A stretch of DNA of 64,000 nt from Lachnospiraceae bacterium (GTDB taxonomy: Bacteria > Bacillota > Clostridia > Lachnospirales > Lachnospiraceae), in the NCBI GenBank assembly GCA_024693135.1, contig JAILLN010000044.1:62001-126000 (forward strand), given 5' to 3'. The position numbers and the translations under genes were made by a program. This document shows, in pieces, positions 52,917-62,689 of this stretch. A model generated the notes under the pieces. It made no database searches and was not told the DNA's origin. It saw only the letters and a program-made list of their open reading frames with translations. Every line of letters begins with the position of its first letter. The first letter of the stretch is position 1.

Positions 52917-55900
52917 ATGGATTTTACGGAAGAGCAGAAAAAAGTCATCGCCATAGAGGGGGCAGACGTACTGGTATCTGCGGCAGCGGGCTCGGGGAAG
53001 ACCGCCGTGATCGTAGAGAGGGTGATCCGAAAGACGGTCCGGGACGGGGGAGACCTGATGAGGCTTTTGATCGTGACCTTTACCCGTGCGGCGGCATCCG
53101 AGATGCGGGAAAGGATCCGGGATACCCTGGAGGAGGAATACCGGCGTGCCGAAACGGAGGAGATGCGGGAGCGGATATCCCGCCAGCTCTCCATGATCTT
53201 CACCGCCCCCATCACCACCATAGACGGCTTCTGCCTGGATCTGATCCGCAGCAATTTCAACCTCTGCGGCATCGATCCGGCCTTCCGTGTGGCCGATGAG
53301 GGGGAGCTTTCCATGCTTAAGGGGGATGTGATGGAAAGCCTTATGGAAAGGCATTATGAGGAGGACGGGGAGGACTCCCCCTTCTATGCTTTTCTGGAGC
53401 GTTTTTCCTTAAGAAGGAATGATGAGGATGTGGTCTGGGCCATCATGAAGCTCCATGAATTTGCCGGCAGCCGTCCGGATCCGGAGGCATACCTTAAGGG
53501 GATCGCCGGGCAGTATGGGGCAGAGGATGAGGAGGAGCTCCTGGCCTCGGACTTTATGCGGGAAGGCGTAAGTCTTGCCGAAGCAAGGCTTTGCTCTGCA
53601 AGGCAGGCCTATGAGACAGCCGAAGCCATCTGCCTGAAGCCGGAGGGTCCGGAGGTCTACCTGGATCTCATCCGCAGAGAAAAGGAGTCTGTGGAGTGGC
53701 TGCTGGCGCTGGATAGCTGGCAGGACCTGAAGAGCGCTCTTTGCGGGATATCCTTCGACAGGCTTCCGGTAAAGCGGAACGATCCTGCGGACAAGGCCTT
53801 AAAGGAGCAGGCGAAGGATCTGAGAAACAGCGCGAAGAAGATCATCAATGAGGTGGCGAAGCAATACTTTGGGATGGAGCCGGAGGATATCCTGAAGGAG
53901 CTTTCCGCCTGCAGGCCCATGGCAGAGGAGCTTTCCGCCCTTGCGCTGGAATTTGCCGCAGAATATGCCCAGGCCAAAAGGAAAAGGGGGATCGTGGATT
54001 TCATGGACCTGGAGCATTATGCCCTGGAAATCCTGAAGGATGAGGGAGCCAGGGAGCGGACGGAGCGTTCCTTCGATGAGATCATCGTGGATGAGTACCA
54101 GGACAGCAACCGGATCCAGGAGGAGATCTTCTCCCGGATCTCCAATGGCCGGAACTATTTCTGCGTGGGGGATATCAAGCAGAGCATATACAGCTTCCGG
54201 GATGCCTGCCCGAAGCTTTTTGCCGGGAAATACGACCGCTTCCGCCCTTATGGGGAGGAGGGGACAGAGGGAGGAGTAAGGATCACCCTGGCTAAAAATT
54301 TCCGCAGCCGGAAGGAAGTGATCGGATCCGTAAACGGACTTTTCCAGGAGATCATGCACCGGGATACCGGGGGCGTGGAATACGATCAAGATGCAAGGCT
54401 GTACTACGGGGAGCTTTTCCGGAATGAGAATGAGGACGCCGTAACGGAATGCCTGACGGTGCTTATGGATCCCCAAAACACCCTGGATCCCAGGGAAGCG
54501 GAAGCCCAGGCGGTATGCCAAAGGATCCAGAGCCTTGTGGGAAGCTTCCCGGTGGAGGACAAAAAGACCGGGATCCGGCATCCCTGCCGCTACGGGGATA
54601 TCGTGATCCTGCTCCGCACCCGTGCCGGCTGGGATGATGTGTTCATGGAAACCCTGACGGAAAACGGGATCCCCGCCAGGATGGAGTCGAGGGACGGATA
54701 CCTTCTTTCCTTCGAGATCCGGACCATGCTGAACTTCTTAAGCGTCATCGACAATCCCAGGCAGGATATCCCCCTGGCCGGGACCCTGCTCAGCATCTTC
54801 GGGGATTTCACCGAGGAAGAGACGGCCGTCATCCGCTCCCGGCTTCAGACAGGGGGGCTCTATGATGCCCTTGTCTTTGCGGCAGGGGAGGGGGAAGATC
54901 CCCTGGCGGTGAAGGCAGGGGAGTTTCTTAAAAAGCTCAGCCATTACCGGAACCGGTCAGCCTATCTTTCTGTACGGGAGCTCATAGACCAGATCATCAG
55001 GGATTTCCGCTTTGATCTTTATGTGCGGTCCATACCGGGCGGCGCCATGAGGCTTTCCAACCTGAGGATGCTCCTAACCAGGGCAGACCAGTTTGAAAAG
55101 ACAAGCTTCCGGGGGCTTTTCCGGTTTATCCGCTATATCGAAGCCATGCGGAAATATGAGGTGGATTTTGGCGGGGCGAATCCGGATAACGATGAGGATG
55201 CGGTGGTGATCATGAGCATCCACCATTCCAAGGGGATGGAGTTTCCGGTGGTATTCTTAAGCGGGATGGGCAAGAAGTTTAATCTGGCGGATACCCGGGA
55301 AAGGCTCCTTTTGGATGATGAGCTGGGAGCCGGGATGGACCGGACGGATCCCAAGAGGCGGACGAGAAAGAGGACCCTGATCAAGATGGTGATCGCAGGG
55401 CGGAGAAAGAGAGAAGTCGTCGCCGAGGAGATGCGGATCCTGTATGTGGCGATGACCAGGGCCAGGGAGAAGCTGATCCTCACCACAAGCCGGGATGCAT
55501 CCAAAGCCCCGCAGATCCCTGCGTCGGCATCGGAGGCTTCCTGCTTTGCCGACTGGCTGTCCTTTGGCTTTGCCACCGGGGAAGGCATATCCGGCAGCAT
55601 CCTTAAGGAGGAATGGCCGGAGGAGGAGCTTGCCGTAAGCCGGGTGCTGGAGGAGGATGAAAGAAAGCATCAGAAGGAGGACTTCCTGGAAGAAGCCGGG
55701 AAGGTGCCTGAGGAGGAGATCCATAAGCTGAAGGAGCGGACCGCCTATGCCTATCCCCATGAGGATAGCCTGACTGTACCGGATAAGGTATCCGTGTCGG
55801 TGCTGAAGCATGAAGCCATGGAGGAAGCAGGGATCCCCTTAAACCGGTACGTGGAAGAAAGGAAGAGCACGGTGCCCCGCTTCATCTCCGGGCTGAAGAG

Positions 55901-56432
55901 GAAGCCCGGAGGCCCGGTGAAGGGAGCCTTAAGGGGGACGGCTTATCATACGGCCTTTGAGCATTTTCCTTTTGGGGAGATCCGGACGAAAAAGGATGTG
56001 AAGGACTTTACGGCAAGGCTGGTAAGGGAGCATAAGCTGACCGGGGAGGAAGCAGGGATGATCCGGGCGGAGGATCTCCTGACGTTTGCCGGAGGAGAGC
56101 TGGCAAACAGGATGGAGTGGGCAGAAAGGCAGGGGAAGCTGTACCGGGAGCAGCCCTTTGTGATCCTTGTGCCGGCAAAGGAGGTGAACCCGGCGTATCC
56201 TGAAGGAGAGACCGTCATGGTACAGGGGATCATCGATGCCTTTTTTGAAGAGGACGGAAGGCTTGTGGTAGTGGATTATAAGACAGACCGGGTAGCAGAG
56301 GCTTCTGAGCTTGCAGAGCGCTACAGGGCGCAGCTTATGTATTACGGAAGGGCATTAAAGCAGCTTACGGGGAAGGAGGCATCAGAGCTTCTTCTCTATG
56401 CCGTACCCTTTGGAACGGAAGTACCGGTCTGA
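52917..56432 (+). CDS. addA: ATP-dependent helicase/nuclease subunit A (AddA)
   Basis: A 1171-residue UvrD-like helicase with a RecB-type nuclease. Walker A is SAAAGSGKTAVIVERVI, other helicase motifs are IIVDEYQDSNRIQEEIF, FCVGDIKQSIYSFRDA, VVIMSIHHSKGMEFPVVF and EEMRILYVAMTRAREKL. The C-terminal nuclease has VVDYKTDRV. ATG 52917 follows GGCAGG and gives the standard DFTEEQKKVI start. It is the motor partner of AddB. Confidence 0.95.
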   Translation: MDFTEEQKKVIAIEGADVLVSAAAGSGKTAVIVERVIRKTVRDGGDLMRLLIVTFTRAAASEMRERIRDTLEEEYRRAETEEMRERISRQLSMIFTAPITTIDGFCLDLIRSNFNLCGIDPAFRVADEGELSMLKGDVMESLMERHYEEDGEDSPFYAFLERFSLRRNDEDVVWAIMKLHEFAGSRPDPEAYLKGIAGQYGAEDEEELLASDFMREGVSLAEARLCSARQAYETAEAICLKPEGPEVYLDLIRREKESVEWLLALDSWQDLKSALCGISFDRLPVKRNDPADKALKEQAKDLRNSAKKIINEVAKQYFGMEPEDILKELSACRPMAEELSALALEFAAEYAQAKRKRGIVDFMDLEHYALEILKDEGARERTERSFDEIIVDEYQDSNRIQEEIFSRISNGRNYFCVGDIKQSIYSFRDACPKLFAGKYDRFRPYGEEGTEGGVRITLAKNFRSRKEVIGSVNGLFQEIMHRDTGGVEYDQDARLYYGELFRNENEDAVTECLTVLMDPQNTLDPREAEAQAVCQRIQSLVGSFPVEDKKTGIRHPCRYGDIVILLRTRAGWDDVFMETLTENGIPARMESRDGYLLSFEIRTMLNFLSVIDNPRQDIPLAGTLLSIFGDFTEEETAVIRSRLQTGGLYDALVFAAGEGEDPLAVKAGEFLKKLSHYRNRSAYLSVRELIDQIIRDFRFDLYVRSIPGGAMRLSNLRMLLTRADQFEKTSFRGLFRFIRYIEAMRKYEVDFGGANPDNDEDAVVIMSIHHSKGMEFPVVFLSGMGKKFNLADTRERLLLDDELGAGMDRTDPKRRTRKRTLIKMVIAGRRKREVVAEEMRILYVAMTRAREKLILTTSRDASKAPQIPASASEASCFADWLSFGFATGEGISGSILKEEWPEEELAVSRVLEEDERKHQKEDFLEEAGKVPEEEIHKLKERTAYAYPHEDSLTVPDKVSVSVLKHEAMEEAGIPLNRYVEERKSTVPRFISGLKRKPGGPVKGALRGTAYHTAFEHFPFGEIRTKKDVKDFTARLVREHKLTGEEAGMIRAEDLLTFAGGELANRMEWAERQGKLYREQPFVILVPAKEVNPAYPEGETVMVQGIIDAFFEEDGRLVVVDYKTDRVAEASELAERYRAQLMYYGRALKQLTGKEASELLLYAVPFGTEVPV

Positions 56433-56447
56433 GCATGGGAGAGGAAA

Positions 56448-57449
56448 ATGAAGAAAAAGAAATCGATCACAGGGATCATCCTGGTTTTGCTGCTGTGTCT
56501 TATGGGCTTTCGGGGTTCTGCCCTGGCCGCGCCGCTTTCGGAGCTTTTGCCGGGAGCGGGAGCTGCGGGGGCAGTATTTGGGGAGCGGGACCTGAGCCGG
56601 CTTATCGCTGAGGCCAGGCAGAAGCAGGAGCATAAGCCGGCCGTACAGGAAAGTGCCGTACAGGAGGAGGCGGCTTCCGGGGAGGAAGTCCCGGCCGTGG
56701 AAGAGCCGCCTCAGGAAGAGACCGCCGCCCCTTCGGCTGAAGCCACCAAGACGGAAGAGACGGCGCAGGAAGCGGCTCCAGTACAGGAAAGCGCACCTCA
56801 GCCGGCAAAGGCATCCGGCGGAGGACGGATCGTCTGTATCGATGCCGGGCATCAGCTGAGGCAGAATTCCGCAAAGGAACCCAACGGGCCGGGCTCATCG
56901 GAAATGAAAATGAAGGTCACCAGCGGAACCCGGGGCGTATCCTCCGGAGTGCCGGAATACCAGCTGACCCTGGATGTGGCCTTGAGGCTTCAGAGCGTTC
57001 TTTCCGGAAGAGGCTATACCGTGGTGATGTGCCGTACCACCAATGAGGTGGATATCAGCAATGCAGAGCGTGCAACTGTGGCAAACAATGCCGGAGCCGG
57101 GGCGTTCATCCGGATCCATGCCGACGGGGCATCCAGTGCCAGCGCATCCGGGGCATCCACTCTTGCGCCTTCGGATTCGAATCCGTATTGTGCCGGGATC
57201 GCTCCCCAGAGCCAGGCCCTTGCCCGCTGTGTCATCAACGGCCTCTGCGCCAGGACCGGGGCAAAGAACAGGGGGGTCACCATCACCGATACCATGACGG
57301 GGCTTAATTGGTCCCAGGTGCCGGTGACCATCGTGGAGATGGGCTTCATGACCAATCCCGCAGAGGACATGGCCATGCAGGATCCGGCCTACCAGCAGAA
57401 GCTGGCGGAGGGGATGGCCGACGGCATCGATGCCTTTTTTGGATCATAA
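56448..57449 (+). CDS. Secreted N-acetylmuramoyl-L-alanine amidase (Amidase_3)
   Basis: A 333-residue cell-wall hydrolase. A signal peptide (ITGIILVLLLCLMGFRGSAL, then AA) leads into a Glu/Ala/Pro-rich linker (residues about 60-125). The zinc amidase domain has its ligands in IDAGHQ (His), PEYQLTLDVALRLQ (Glu) and IRIHADGA (His), with the catalytic Glu in VEMGFMTNPAED. It cleaves peptide stems from glycan strands. It follows addA by 15 nt. Confidence 0.93.
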   Translation: MKKKKSITGIILVLLLCLMGFRGSALAAPLSELLPGAGAAGAVFGERDLSRLIAEARQKQEHKPAVQESAVQEEAASGEEVPAVEEPPQEETAAPSAEATKTEETAQEAAPVQESAPQPAKASGGGRIVCIDAGHQLRQNSAKEPNGPGSSEMKMKVTSGTRGVSSGVPEYQLTLDVALRLQSVLSGRGYTVVMCRTTNEVDISNAERATVANNAGAGAFIRIHADGASSASASGASTLAPSDSNPYCAGIAPQSQALARCVINGLCARTGAKNRGVTITDTMTGLNWSQVPVTIVEMGFMTNPAEDMAMQDPAYQQKLAEGMADGIDAFFGS

Positions 57450-57508
57450 GAAGGGCAGGGCCTGAACGCGGCCTGCCGGGATCATGAAAGGAAAAAGGGA
57501 AAAAGCGT

Positions 57509-59128
57509 ATGAAGACAATATCCGGAAAAAGCATTTTGAAGGGGATCGCAAAGGGAATCCTCAAGCGGTATCGGGAGCCGGAGCGGGACCTGCCGGGAGA
57601 GGAAATGACCGATCCCCAGGCAGAGCTTAAGAAATTTGAGGCCGCAAGGCAGAGGCTGAAGACCGCCCAGAGGAAGCTCTATGAGAAAACCAGGGTGGAA
57701 GCCGGGGAGGAAAGTGCAGAGATCTTCCTGGCCCATATGCAGATGCTGGATGACGAGATGCTGAAGGAATCCGTGACCGAGATCATCCGGCGGCAGAACC
57801 GCAGCGCGGCCTACGCCGTCCAGGTGGGCTTAAGCTCCATAGTCGGCCGGTTCCGGGCCATGGATGATCTTTATGTCAGTGCCAGGAGCGAAGACATCGC
57901 CGATCTCGCCAACGGGCTTCTGGATGAGCTCACCGGCATGGCCGCCTTTGGCGAAGAGGAAGAGGAACCCTGGATCCTGATGGCCGATACCCTGACGCCT
58001 ACGGAGCTGATGAAGCTGGACCGCAGGAAGCTTTCCGGGCTGGTGCTTTCCGGAGGGAGCGACATCTCCCATACCGCCATCCTGGCCAAGGGGATGGAAA
58101 TGCCCATGCTGGTCAAATGCGGGCCGCTGGACGAGGGATGGGAAGGGATGGAGGCAGTGCTGGACGGCTACGAGGGCGTCCTGTACCTTGAGCCCTCCAA
58201 GGAGCAGCTGGCCTTATTTGAAGGAAAACAGAAAAATGCCCAGCAGGACAAGGAAAGGCTGGAGTCCCTGAAGGGAAAGGAGTCGGTAACAAAGGACGGC
58301 AAGAGGATCCGCCTTCTTGCCAATATCAGCGATCCTTCGGAGGTGGGCGCCGTGATCGCAAACGACGCTGAGGGCGTGGGCTTATTCCGGTCGGAATTCC
58401 TGTATCTCAATGGAAGCAACTATCCGAAGGAGGAGGAGCTCCTCTTTGTGTACCGCCAGGTGCTGAAGACCCTTTTTCCCCGGCCGGTGATCATCCGTAC
58501 CTGCGATATCGGGGCGGATAAGGCTTCGGACTATATGCAGCTGAAGCCGGAGGAAAATCCTGCCCTGGGCTTAAGGGCGGTACGGTTCGCCCTTACCCAC
58601 AGGGAGGTGTTCAAGACCCAGCTCAGGGCTCTGCTCAAGGCCTCGGATTCCGGAAACCTGAGCATCATGATCCCCATGATCTCGGACATCCGGGAGGTGA
58701 GGGAGACAAAGGAGCTGTTGAAGGAATGCGAGGAGGAGCTTAAGGCAGAGGGCTTTGAGATCGGAGCCTATGAATTCGGGATCATGGTGGAGACCCCGGC
58801 GGCAGTGCTTACCGCCAGAGAGCTGGCGCGTGAGGTGGACTTCTTTTCCATCGGGACCAACGACCTGGCCCAGTATACCCTGGCCGTGGACCGGCAGGAT
58901 GCGGCCCTGGCCTCCTTCTTTCATCCGGCCCACCCCTCCGTGATGAAGGAGATCGAGATGACCGTGGAAGCAGGACATGCGGAGGGGATCCGGGTGGGCA
59001 TCTGCGGAGAGCTGGCCAGCAATCCGGAGTATACGGAAGCCTTTCTCGGCATGGGAGTGGACGAGCTCTCCGTCAGCCCCAAGAGCGTCCTGCCCCTGAG
59101 GGAGATCATCCTGTCCTGCTGTTCATGA
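57509..59128 (+). CDS. ptsI: Phosphoenolpyruvate-protein phosphotransferase (PTS enzyme I)
   Basis: A 539-residue enzyme I. The swivelling domain has the phospho-His188 in GGSDISHTAILAKGMEMP. The PEP-binding barrel has FRSEFLYL, RTCDIGADKASDYM, PALGLRAVRFAL, IMVETPAAVLTARELAREVD, FFSIGTNDLAQYTLAVDR and the catalytic-Cys site GICGELASNPEYTEAFLGMG. Its start (ISGKSILKGIAKG) is the standard one, and the chain is slightly shorter than the 570-residue average. It passes phosphate from PEP to HPr; no ptsH or EII gene is nearby. Confidence 0.93.
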   Translation: MKTISGKSILKGIAKGILKRYREPERDLPGEEMTDPQAELKKFEAARQRLKTAQRKLYEKTRVEAGEESAEIFLAHMQMLDDEMLKESVTEIIRRQNRSAAYAVQVGLSSIVGRFRAMDDLYVSARSEDIADLANGLLDELTGMAAFGEEEEEPWILMADTLTPTELMKLDRRKLSGLVLSGGSDISHTAILAKGMEMPMLVKCGPLDEGWEGMEAVLDGYEGVLYLEPSKEQLALFEGKQKNAQQDKERLESLKGKESVTKDGKRIRLLANISDPSEVGAVIANDAEGVGLFRSEFLYLNGSNYPKEEELLFVYRQVLKTLFPRPVIIRTCDIGADKASDYMQLKPEENPALGLRAVRFALTHREVFKTQLRALLKASDSGNLSIMIPMISDIREVRETKELLKECEEELKAEGFEIGAYEFGIMVETPAAVLTARELAREVDFFSIGTNDLAQYTLAVDRQDAALASFFHPAHPSVMKEIEMTVEAGHAEGIRVGICGELASNPEYTEAFLGMGVDELSVSPKSVLPLREIILSCCS

Positions 59129-59142
59129 GTCGACAATTATAC

Positions 59143-59171
59143 TTGATATTTTTTCCCTAAAACGGTATATT
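59143..59171 (+). promoter_or_regulatory. Promoter of the STAS gene
   Basis: TTGATA (59143-59148), 17 nt, TATATT (59166-59171) in a strikingly AT-rich 78-nt gap, 36 nt before the STAS start codon, which has GAAAGGAG. Confidence 0.75.
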
Positions 59172-59206
59172 AAAAATTGGTATTTTTTTGAAAGGAGACA
59201 TTAGTC

Positions 59207-59506
59207 ATGACAATTACGAAAGATCAACAGGGAAGCACGCTTACGATCAAGCTGGACGGCCGGCTGGATACCACCACAGCGCCTCAGCTGGAGGGGGAGC
59301 TGAAGTCTTCTCTGGATGGGATCACAGAGCTGATCTTTGACCTGTCCAGCCTTGCATACATCTCTTCCGCTGGCCTTAGGGTGCTGCTTTCTGCCCAGAA
59401 GGTCATGAATAAGCAGGGCAGCATGGTTGTCCGCGGTGCGAACGAGGATCTGATGGAGATATTTGATGTAACTGGTTTTGTGGATATCCTGAATATTGAG
59501 TCATAA
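59207..59506 (+). CDS. STAS-domain anti-sigma-factor antagonist
   Basis: A 99-residue SpoIIAA/RsbV-like protein: TIKLDGRLDTTTAPQLEGEL, LIFDLSSLAYISSAGLRVLL and MEIFDVTGFVDILN. The phosphorylatable Ser is one of Ser53/Ser54 in YISSAGLRVL. Such proteins bind an RsbW-like kinase when unphosphorylated and are released after phosphorylation; a SpoIIE/RsbU phosphatase resets them. Both partner types are encoded just downstream. It has its own promoter and terminator, as if made in excess over them. Confidence 0.93.
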   Translation: MTITKDQQGSTLTIKLDGRLDTTTAPQLEGELKSSLDGITELIFDLSSLAYISSAGLRVLLSAQKVMNKQGSMVVRGANEDLMEIFDVTGFVDILNIES

Positions 59507-59538
59507 GATTTCCATGGGATCGGTCATGATGGACATGA

Positions 59539-59569
59539 ACGGATGTTTGTAACAGGACATCCGTTTTTG
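59539..59569 (+). terminator. Rho-independent terminator after the STAS gene
   Basis: ACGGATGT (59539-59546) pairs perfectly with ACATCCGT (59557-59564), then TTTTGT. It lies between STAS and the MATE fusion, so read-through or a separate weak promoter must serve the next genes. Confidence 0.85.
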
Positions 59570-59594
59570 TGCTGTTTAAAAGGAGATATGCTTC

Positions 59595-61325
59595 GTGGGA
59601 TCAGACGGCATCCTGATGAAAAAGTACCGGCAGTATCTCCTGCCGTCCATATTGACCTCTCTTGCCTTTGCCCTAAATGAATTTGTAGACTGCATGGTGA
59701 TCTCCAACCTTCTCGGGAAGGACGCCCTGGCGGTCGCAAATCTCTCTTGTCCGGTCATGCTTTTCTTTGCGGCCTGCTATGTGCTTCTGGGAAGCGGCGG
59801 TTCTACCCGTTATGCCCTGCTTTTGGGGCGCTGGGATCAGGCGGGGGCAGGAAAGGTATTTCGGATATCCATGATCTTAGGGGTCATGAGCGGGATAATG
59901 CTGCTGCTTGCGGGGCTTTTATTCCGGAAACCCATGACCATGCTGCTCTGCGCAGAAGAAAGCCTCCGGCCCATGTTTTCCGACTACTTTACGGCTCTCC
60001 TTTTTACGGCTCCGGTGCTTACCACCATGCTCACCTTTGTCTGCTTCCTGCCCCCCAGCGGGGCTCCGGTGGTGGCTACCGTGGTAAACATCACGGCAAA
60101 CGGGCTGAACCTGATCATGGATTATGTCTATATCCGGATATTCGGCATGGGGATGAGGGGAGCCGCCCTGGCCACGGTCACCGGCTATCTGGCGGGAGCC
60201 CTGATCGTGGCGGTCCTTTGGAAGCAAAAAAAGCTGAAGATCACGGATTCGCCGGTGAGCCTCCGGGATATGAAGATGACCGGCATGATCCTTGCCCTGG
60301 GCGCGCCCCCGGCCATGCTCCAGATCTGCTATGCCGTCAAATACGCCTATAGCAATCATCTTTCCATGGTCTATGGGGGGCGGACGGGAGTCGTGGCATT
60401 TACCCTCTGCCTGCAGACCTTCTCCCTGGCCTCGGTCTTCCTTCTGGGAGTGGCGGATACGGCACAGCCCCTGCTTGCCATGCTCAGCGGGCAGAAGGAT
60501 TATAAAGGGGAAAAGGCGGTACTGAAACGGTCCTACCTGCTGCAGATCCTGTTTTCCCTGGTGCTGGTCTTTTTCTTTGAGGTATTTCCCACAGGGATCG
60601 CCCTGCTTTACAGCGTAAGGGATGAGGAGACCCTCGCCATTGCGGTGCGGGGCATAAGGATCTTTGCCATGACCTATCTGTTCCGCAGCGTCTGCATCCA
60701 GTGCATGCGCTTTCTCCAGGTGGAGCAGAAAAACGGGTACGCCATGGCCATCAGCCTGTTTGACGGGCTCTCCATCCTGCCCATCGGCTTTATTCTTTGC
60801 CGGAACGTGGGGCTGGACGGGCTTTTTATGGCTTATCCCCTGTCGGCCCTGATCCTGCTCCTTTCCATCACGGCCGCAAGCTTCGTGGCATGGAAGAAAA
60901 ATCCCGGAATGTATTCCTCACTTTTTTTAGTCCGGACGGATATGGGAATCCAGGGGGTATTGCAGCTTACCATCACAGACCGGCCGGAAGATATCTCGGA
61001 AGCCAGCGAGCAGATGATCGATTTCTGCCGGGAGAACGGGGTGTCGGGAAAGCAGGCTTTCCGGGTGGGTCTTGCCTGTGAGGAGATGGCGGTTTATACA
61101 CAGAATCATCGAAAAGATACGGGAGACATCGATCTTTTGCTCCGGATCAGGGAACACGAGATGACCTTGAATTTCCGGAGCATCGGGGAGCCTTTCGATC
61201 TCATGCACCGGACGGATGAAGATATGCCGGAAAATATCCTGCTTCTCCAGAAGGCGGCTACATCGATCTCCTACGACTATATCATGGGAATGAACAGCAC
61301 ACAGCTTGTGGTAGAGAGGAATTAA
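59595..61325 (+). CDS. MATE-family transporter fused to an RsbW-like GHKL domain
   Basis: A 576-residue protein. Residues about 1-445 are a MATE efflux transporter with twelve hydrophobic segments (YLLPSILTSLAFALNEFVDC, LLGSGGSTRYALLLGRWDQA, TFVCFLPPSGAPVVATVVNI). Residues about 455-576 match the anti-sigma kinase (HATPase_c_2) pattern: DRPEDISEASEQMIDFCREN, FRVGLACEEMAVY, IDLLLRIREHEMTLNFRSIG. The usual N-box Asn is Tyr501 (after Glu497), and the Asp of the first G box is Ser529, so ATP binding may be lost. GTG 59595 is chosen because AAAGGAG lies 10 nt before it; ATG 59616 is an alternative. It is followed after 2 nt by the ATP-grasp gene. Confidence 0.85.
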   Translation: MGSDGILMKKYRQYLLPSILTSLAFALNEFVDCMVISNLLGKDALAVANLSCPVMLFFAACYVLLGSGGSTRYALLLGRWDQAGAGKVFRISMILGVMSGIMLLLAGLLFRKPMTMLLCAEESLRPMFSDYFTALLFTAPVLTTMLTFVCFLPPSGAPVVATVVNITANGLNLIMDYVYIRIFGMGMRGAALATVTGYLAGALIVAVLWKQKKLKITDSPVSLRDMKMTGMILALGAPPAMLQICYAVKYAYSNHLSMVYGGRTGVVAFTLCLQTFSLASVFLLGVADTAQPLLAMLSGQKDYKGEKAVLKRSYLLQILFSLVLVFFFEVFPTGIALLYSVRDEETLAIAVRGIRIFAMTYLFRSVCIQCMRFLQVEQKNGYAMAISLFDGLSILPIGFILCRNVGLDGLFMAYPLSALILLLSITAASFVAWKKNPGMYSSLFLVRTDMGIQGVLQLTITDRPEDISEASEQMIDFCRENGVSGKQAFRVGLACEEMAVYTQNHRKDTGDIDLLLRIREHEMTLNFRSIGEPFDLMHRTDEDMPENILLLQKAATSISYDYIMGMNSTQLVVERN

Positions 61326-61327
61326 AC

Positions 61328-62680
61328 ATGAAGATCACGATTTACAGCACGGGAGGGAACGATCCGGATTCACTTCATTCTGCCGTGCACAGCTTTTATC
61401 CCACCAGGGCGGAGGACTGGGATCGGGTGGCGCTTATGTATCCGGAGCATTCCTTTACCGTATGCTGTTGTGTGTCGGAAGGGCATCTGGTGGATGTGGA
61501 GGGTTCCAAAGTCCTCTCCCGCCCGGAAAAGGTAAAGACCATCATCCTGCCGCTGGACGCGGATCTCGGGGAGCTGGCCCGCATCATTGCCTCGACCAAG
61601 CCCGATGTGGCCTATGCCGCGCCTCTTCCCAACGTCGCCTACGACTGGAATCCGCTCCGGGATGCCATGGTGGGGGAAGAATTAAGGAAGAGGGGGATCT
61701 GTGTGATCTGCCCGGAGGTTTCCCTTGCGGAGGCCGCCTTTGAGAAAAACAAGACCGCTGAGCTTTTGCGGAAGCATGGCTTCTCCACGGCCAAGGGAGT
61801 CTATGTACAGATGTCCCTTTACAGGGCAGAGGAAAAAAACAGCATCATCCTGAATAATGTCTACCGGGAATATATCCTGAGGCAGATCGATGACCTGCGT
61901 TTTCCCGTGATCGTAAAAGCCGCATCCGGGGCAGGCTCTGTGGGGCTTTCCGTGGCAGAGACGAAGGAGCGCTTAGAGGAGATCCTCTTATCGGGGGACC
62001 CGAATGCGGATGTCATGGTGGAAGAAAAGCTTGAGGGGGAAAACTTCGGCATCGAGATCTATGGCGTGCCCGGCGCCTACCGGGTATATGAACCGATCCT
62101 TTTCACCACGGCAAAGGAAGGCATCACGGATCCCTTTGCCAGCATCAAGTACGGACCGGTAAGGAGCAGGAAATACAAGCTGGAGGAGCTCCGTGCCCAG
62201 ATGCTCTCCATGGCGGAGGCGCTTTGCTTCAGGGGAGGGGTGGAGCTGGATCTCATTTTCCATGGAGGGGAATGGACGGTAGTGGACTTAAATCCCAGGT
62301 TTTCGCTGCTTTCCCAGATGGTGGGAGCCACAGCGGACAAGTCTGTGCCCCAGCTCATAGCCGAGGCCGCCATAGGAGGGCTGTCTCCGGCAGACCCGGG
62401 TGAGCTGAAGCTTGCCGTGGATTTCAAGACAAGGCCTGCCTCCCGGGAAGAGCTTAAAAGGCTCAGGACGGATTTTCCCAGCGTGAGGTCTGTGTTGAGT
62501 TTCCGGCTGGGGATCACGGAGACAGAAACCGTATCCTACAGTGAGATCGACGTGGGGGGATTTGAGGATAATGCACAATTGCTCCGGGAGCTTGAAAGGA
62601 TCAGCGAAAAGTACGGCGATCTGGTGACTTCCGGGATTGTGGAACGAATACGGGAAATGATCAAAGGATTGGAGGCGTGA
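61328..62680 (+). CDS. ATP-grasp ligase (D-Ala-D-Ala-ligase-like)
   Basis: A 450-residue cytoplasmic enzyme. The N-terminal part (YSTGGNDPDSLHSAVHSFYP) is not familiar. The ATP-grasp core shows FPVIVKAASGAGSVGLSVAE near residue 192, VMVEEKLEGENFGIEIYGVP, and GVELDLIFHGGEWTVVDLNP with the Asp/Asn metal ligands. Such enzymes join a carboxylate to an amine using ATP. Its acceptor is unknown. It lies 2 nt after the MATE-GHKL gene and 9 nt before the sensor phosphatase, so it belongs to the same operon. It could make or modify the transported compound, or could act on a signalling partner. Confidence 0.8.
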   Translation: MKITIYSTGGNDPDSLHSAVHSFYPTRAEDWDRVALMYPEHSFTVCCCVSEGHLVDVEGSKVLSRPEKVKTIILPLDADLGELARIIASTKPDVAYAAPLPNVAYDWNPLRDAMVGEELRKRGICVICPEVSLAEAAFEKNKTAELLRKHGFSTAKGVYVQMSLYRAEEKNSIILNNVYREYILRQIDDLRFPVIVKAASGAGSVGLSVAETKERLEEILLSGDPNADVMVEEKLEGENFGIEIYGVPGAYRVYEPILFTTAKEGITDPFASIKYGPVRSRKYKLEELRAQMLSMAEALCFRGGVELDLIFHGGEWTVVDLNPRFSLLSQMVGATADKSVPQLIAEAAIGGLSPADPGELKLAVDFKTRPASREELKRLRTDFPSVRSVLSFRLGITETETVSYSEIDVGGFEDNAQLLRELERISEKYGDLVTSGIVERIREMIKGLEA

Positions 62681-62689
62681 GGACAGCAT

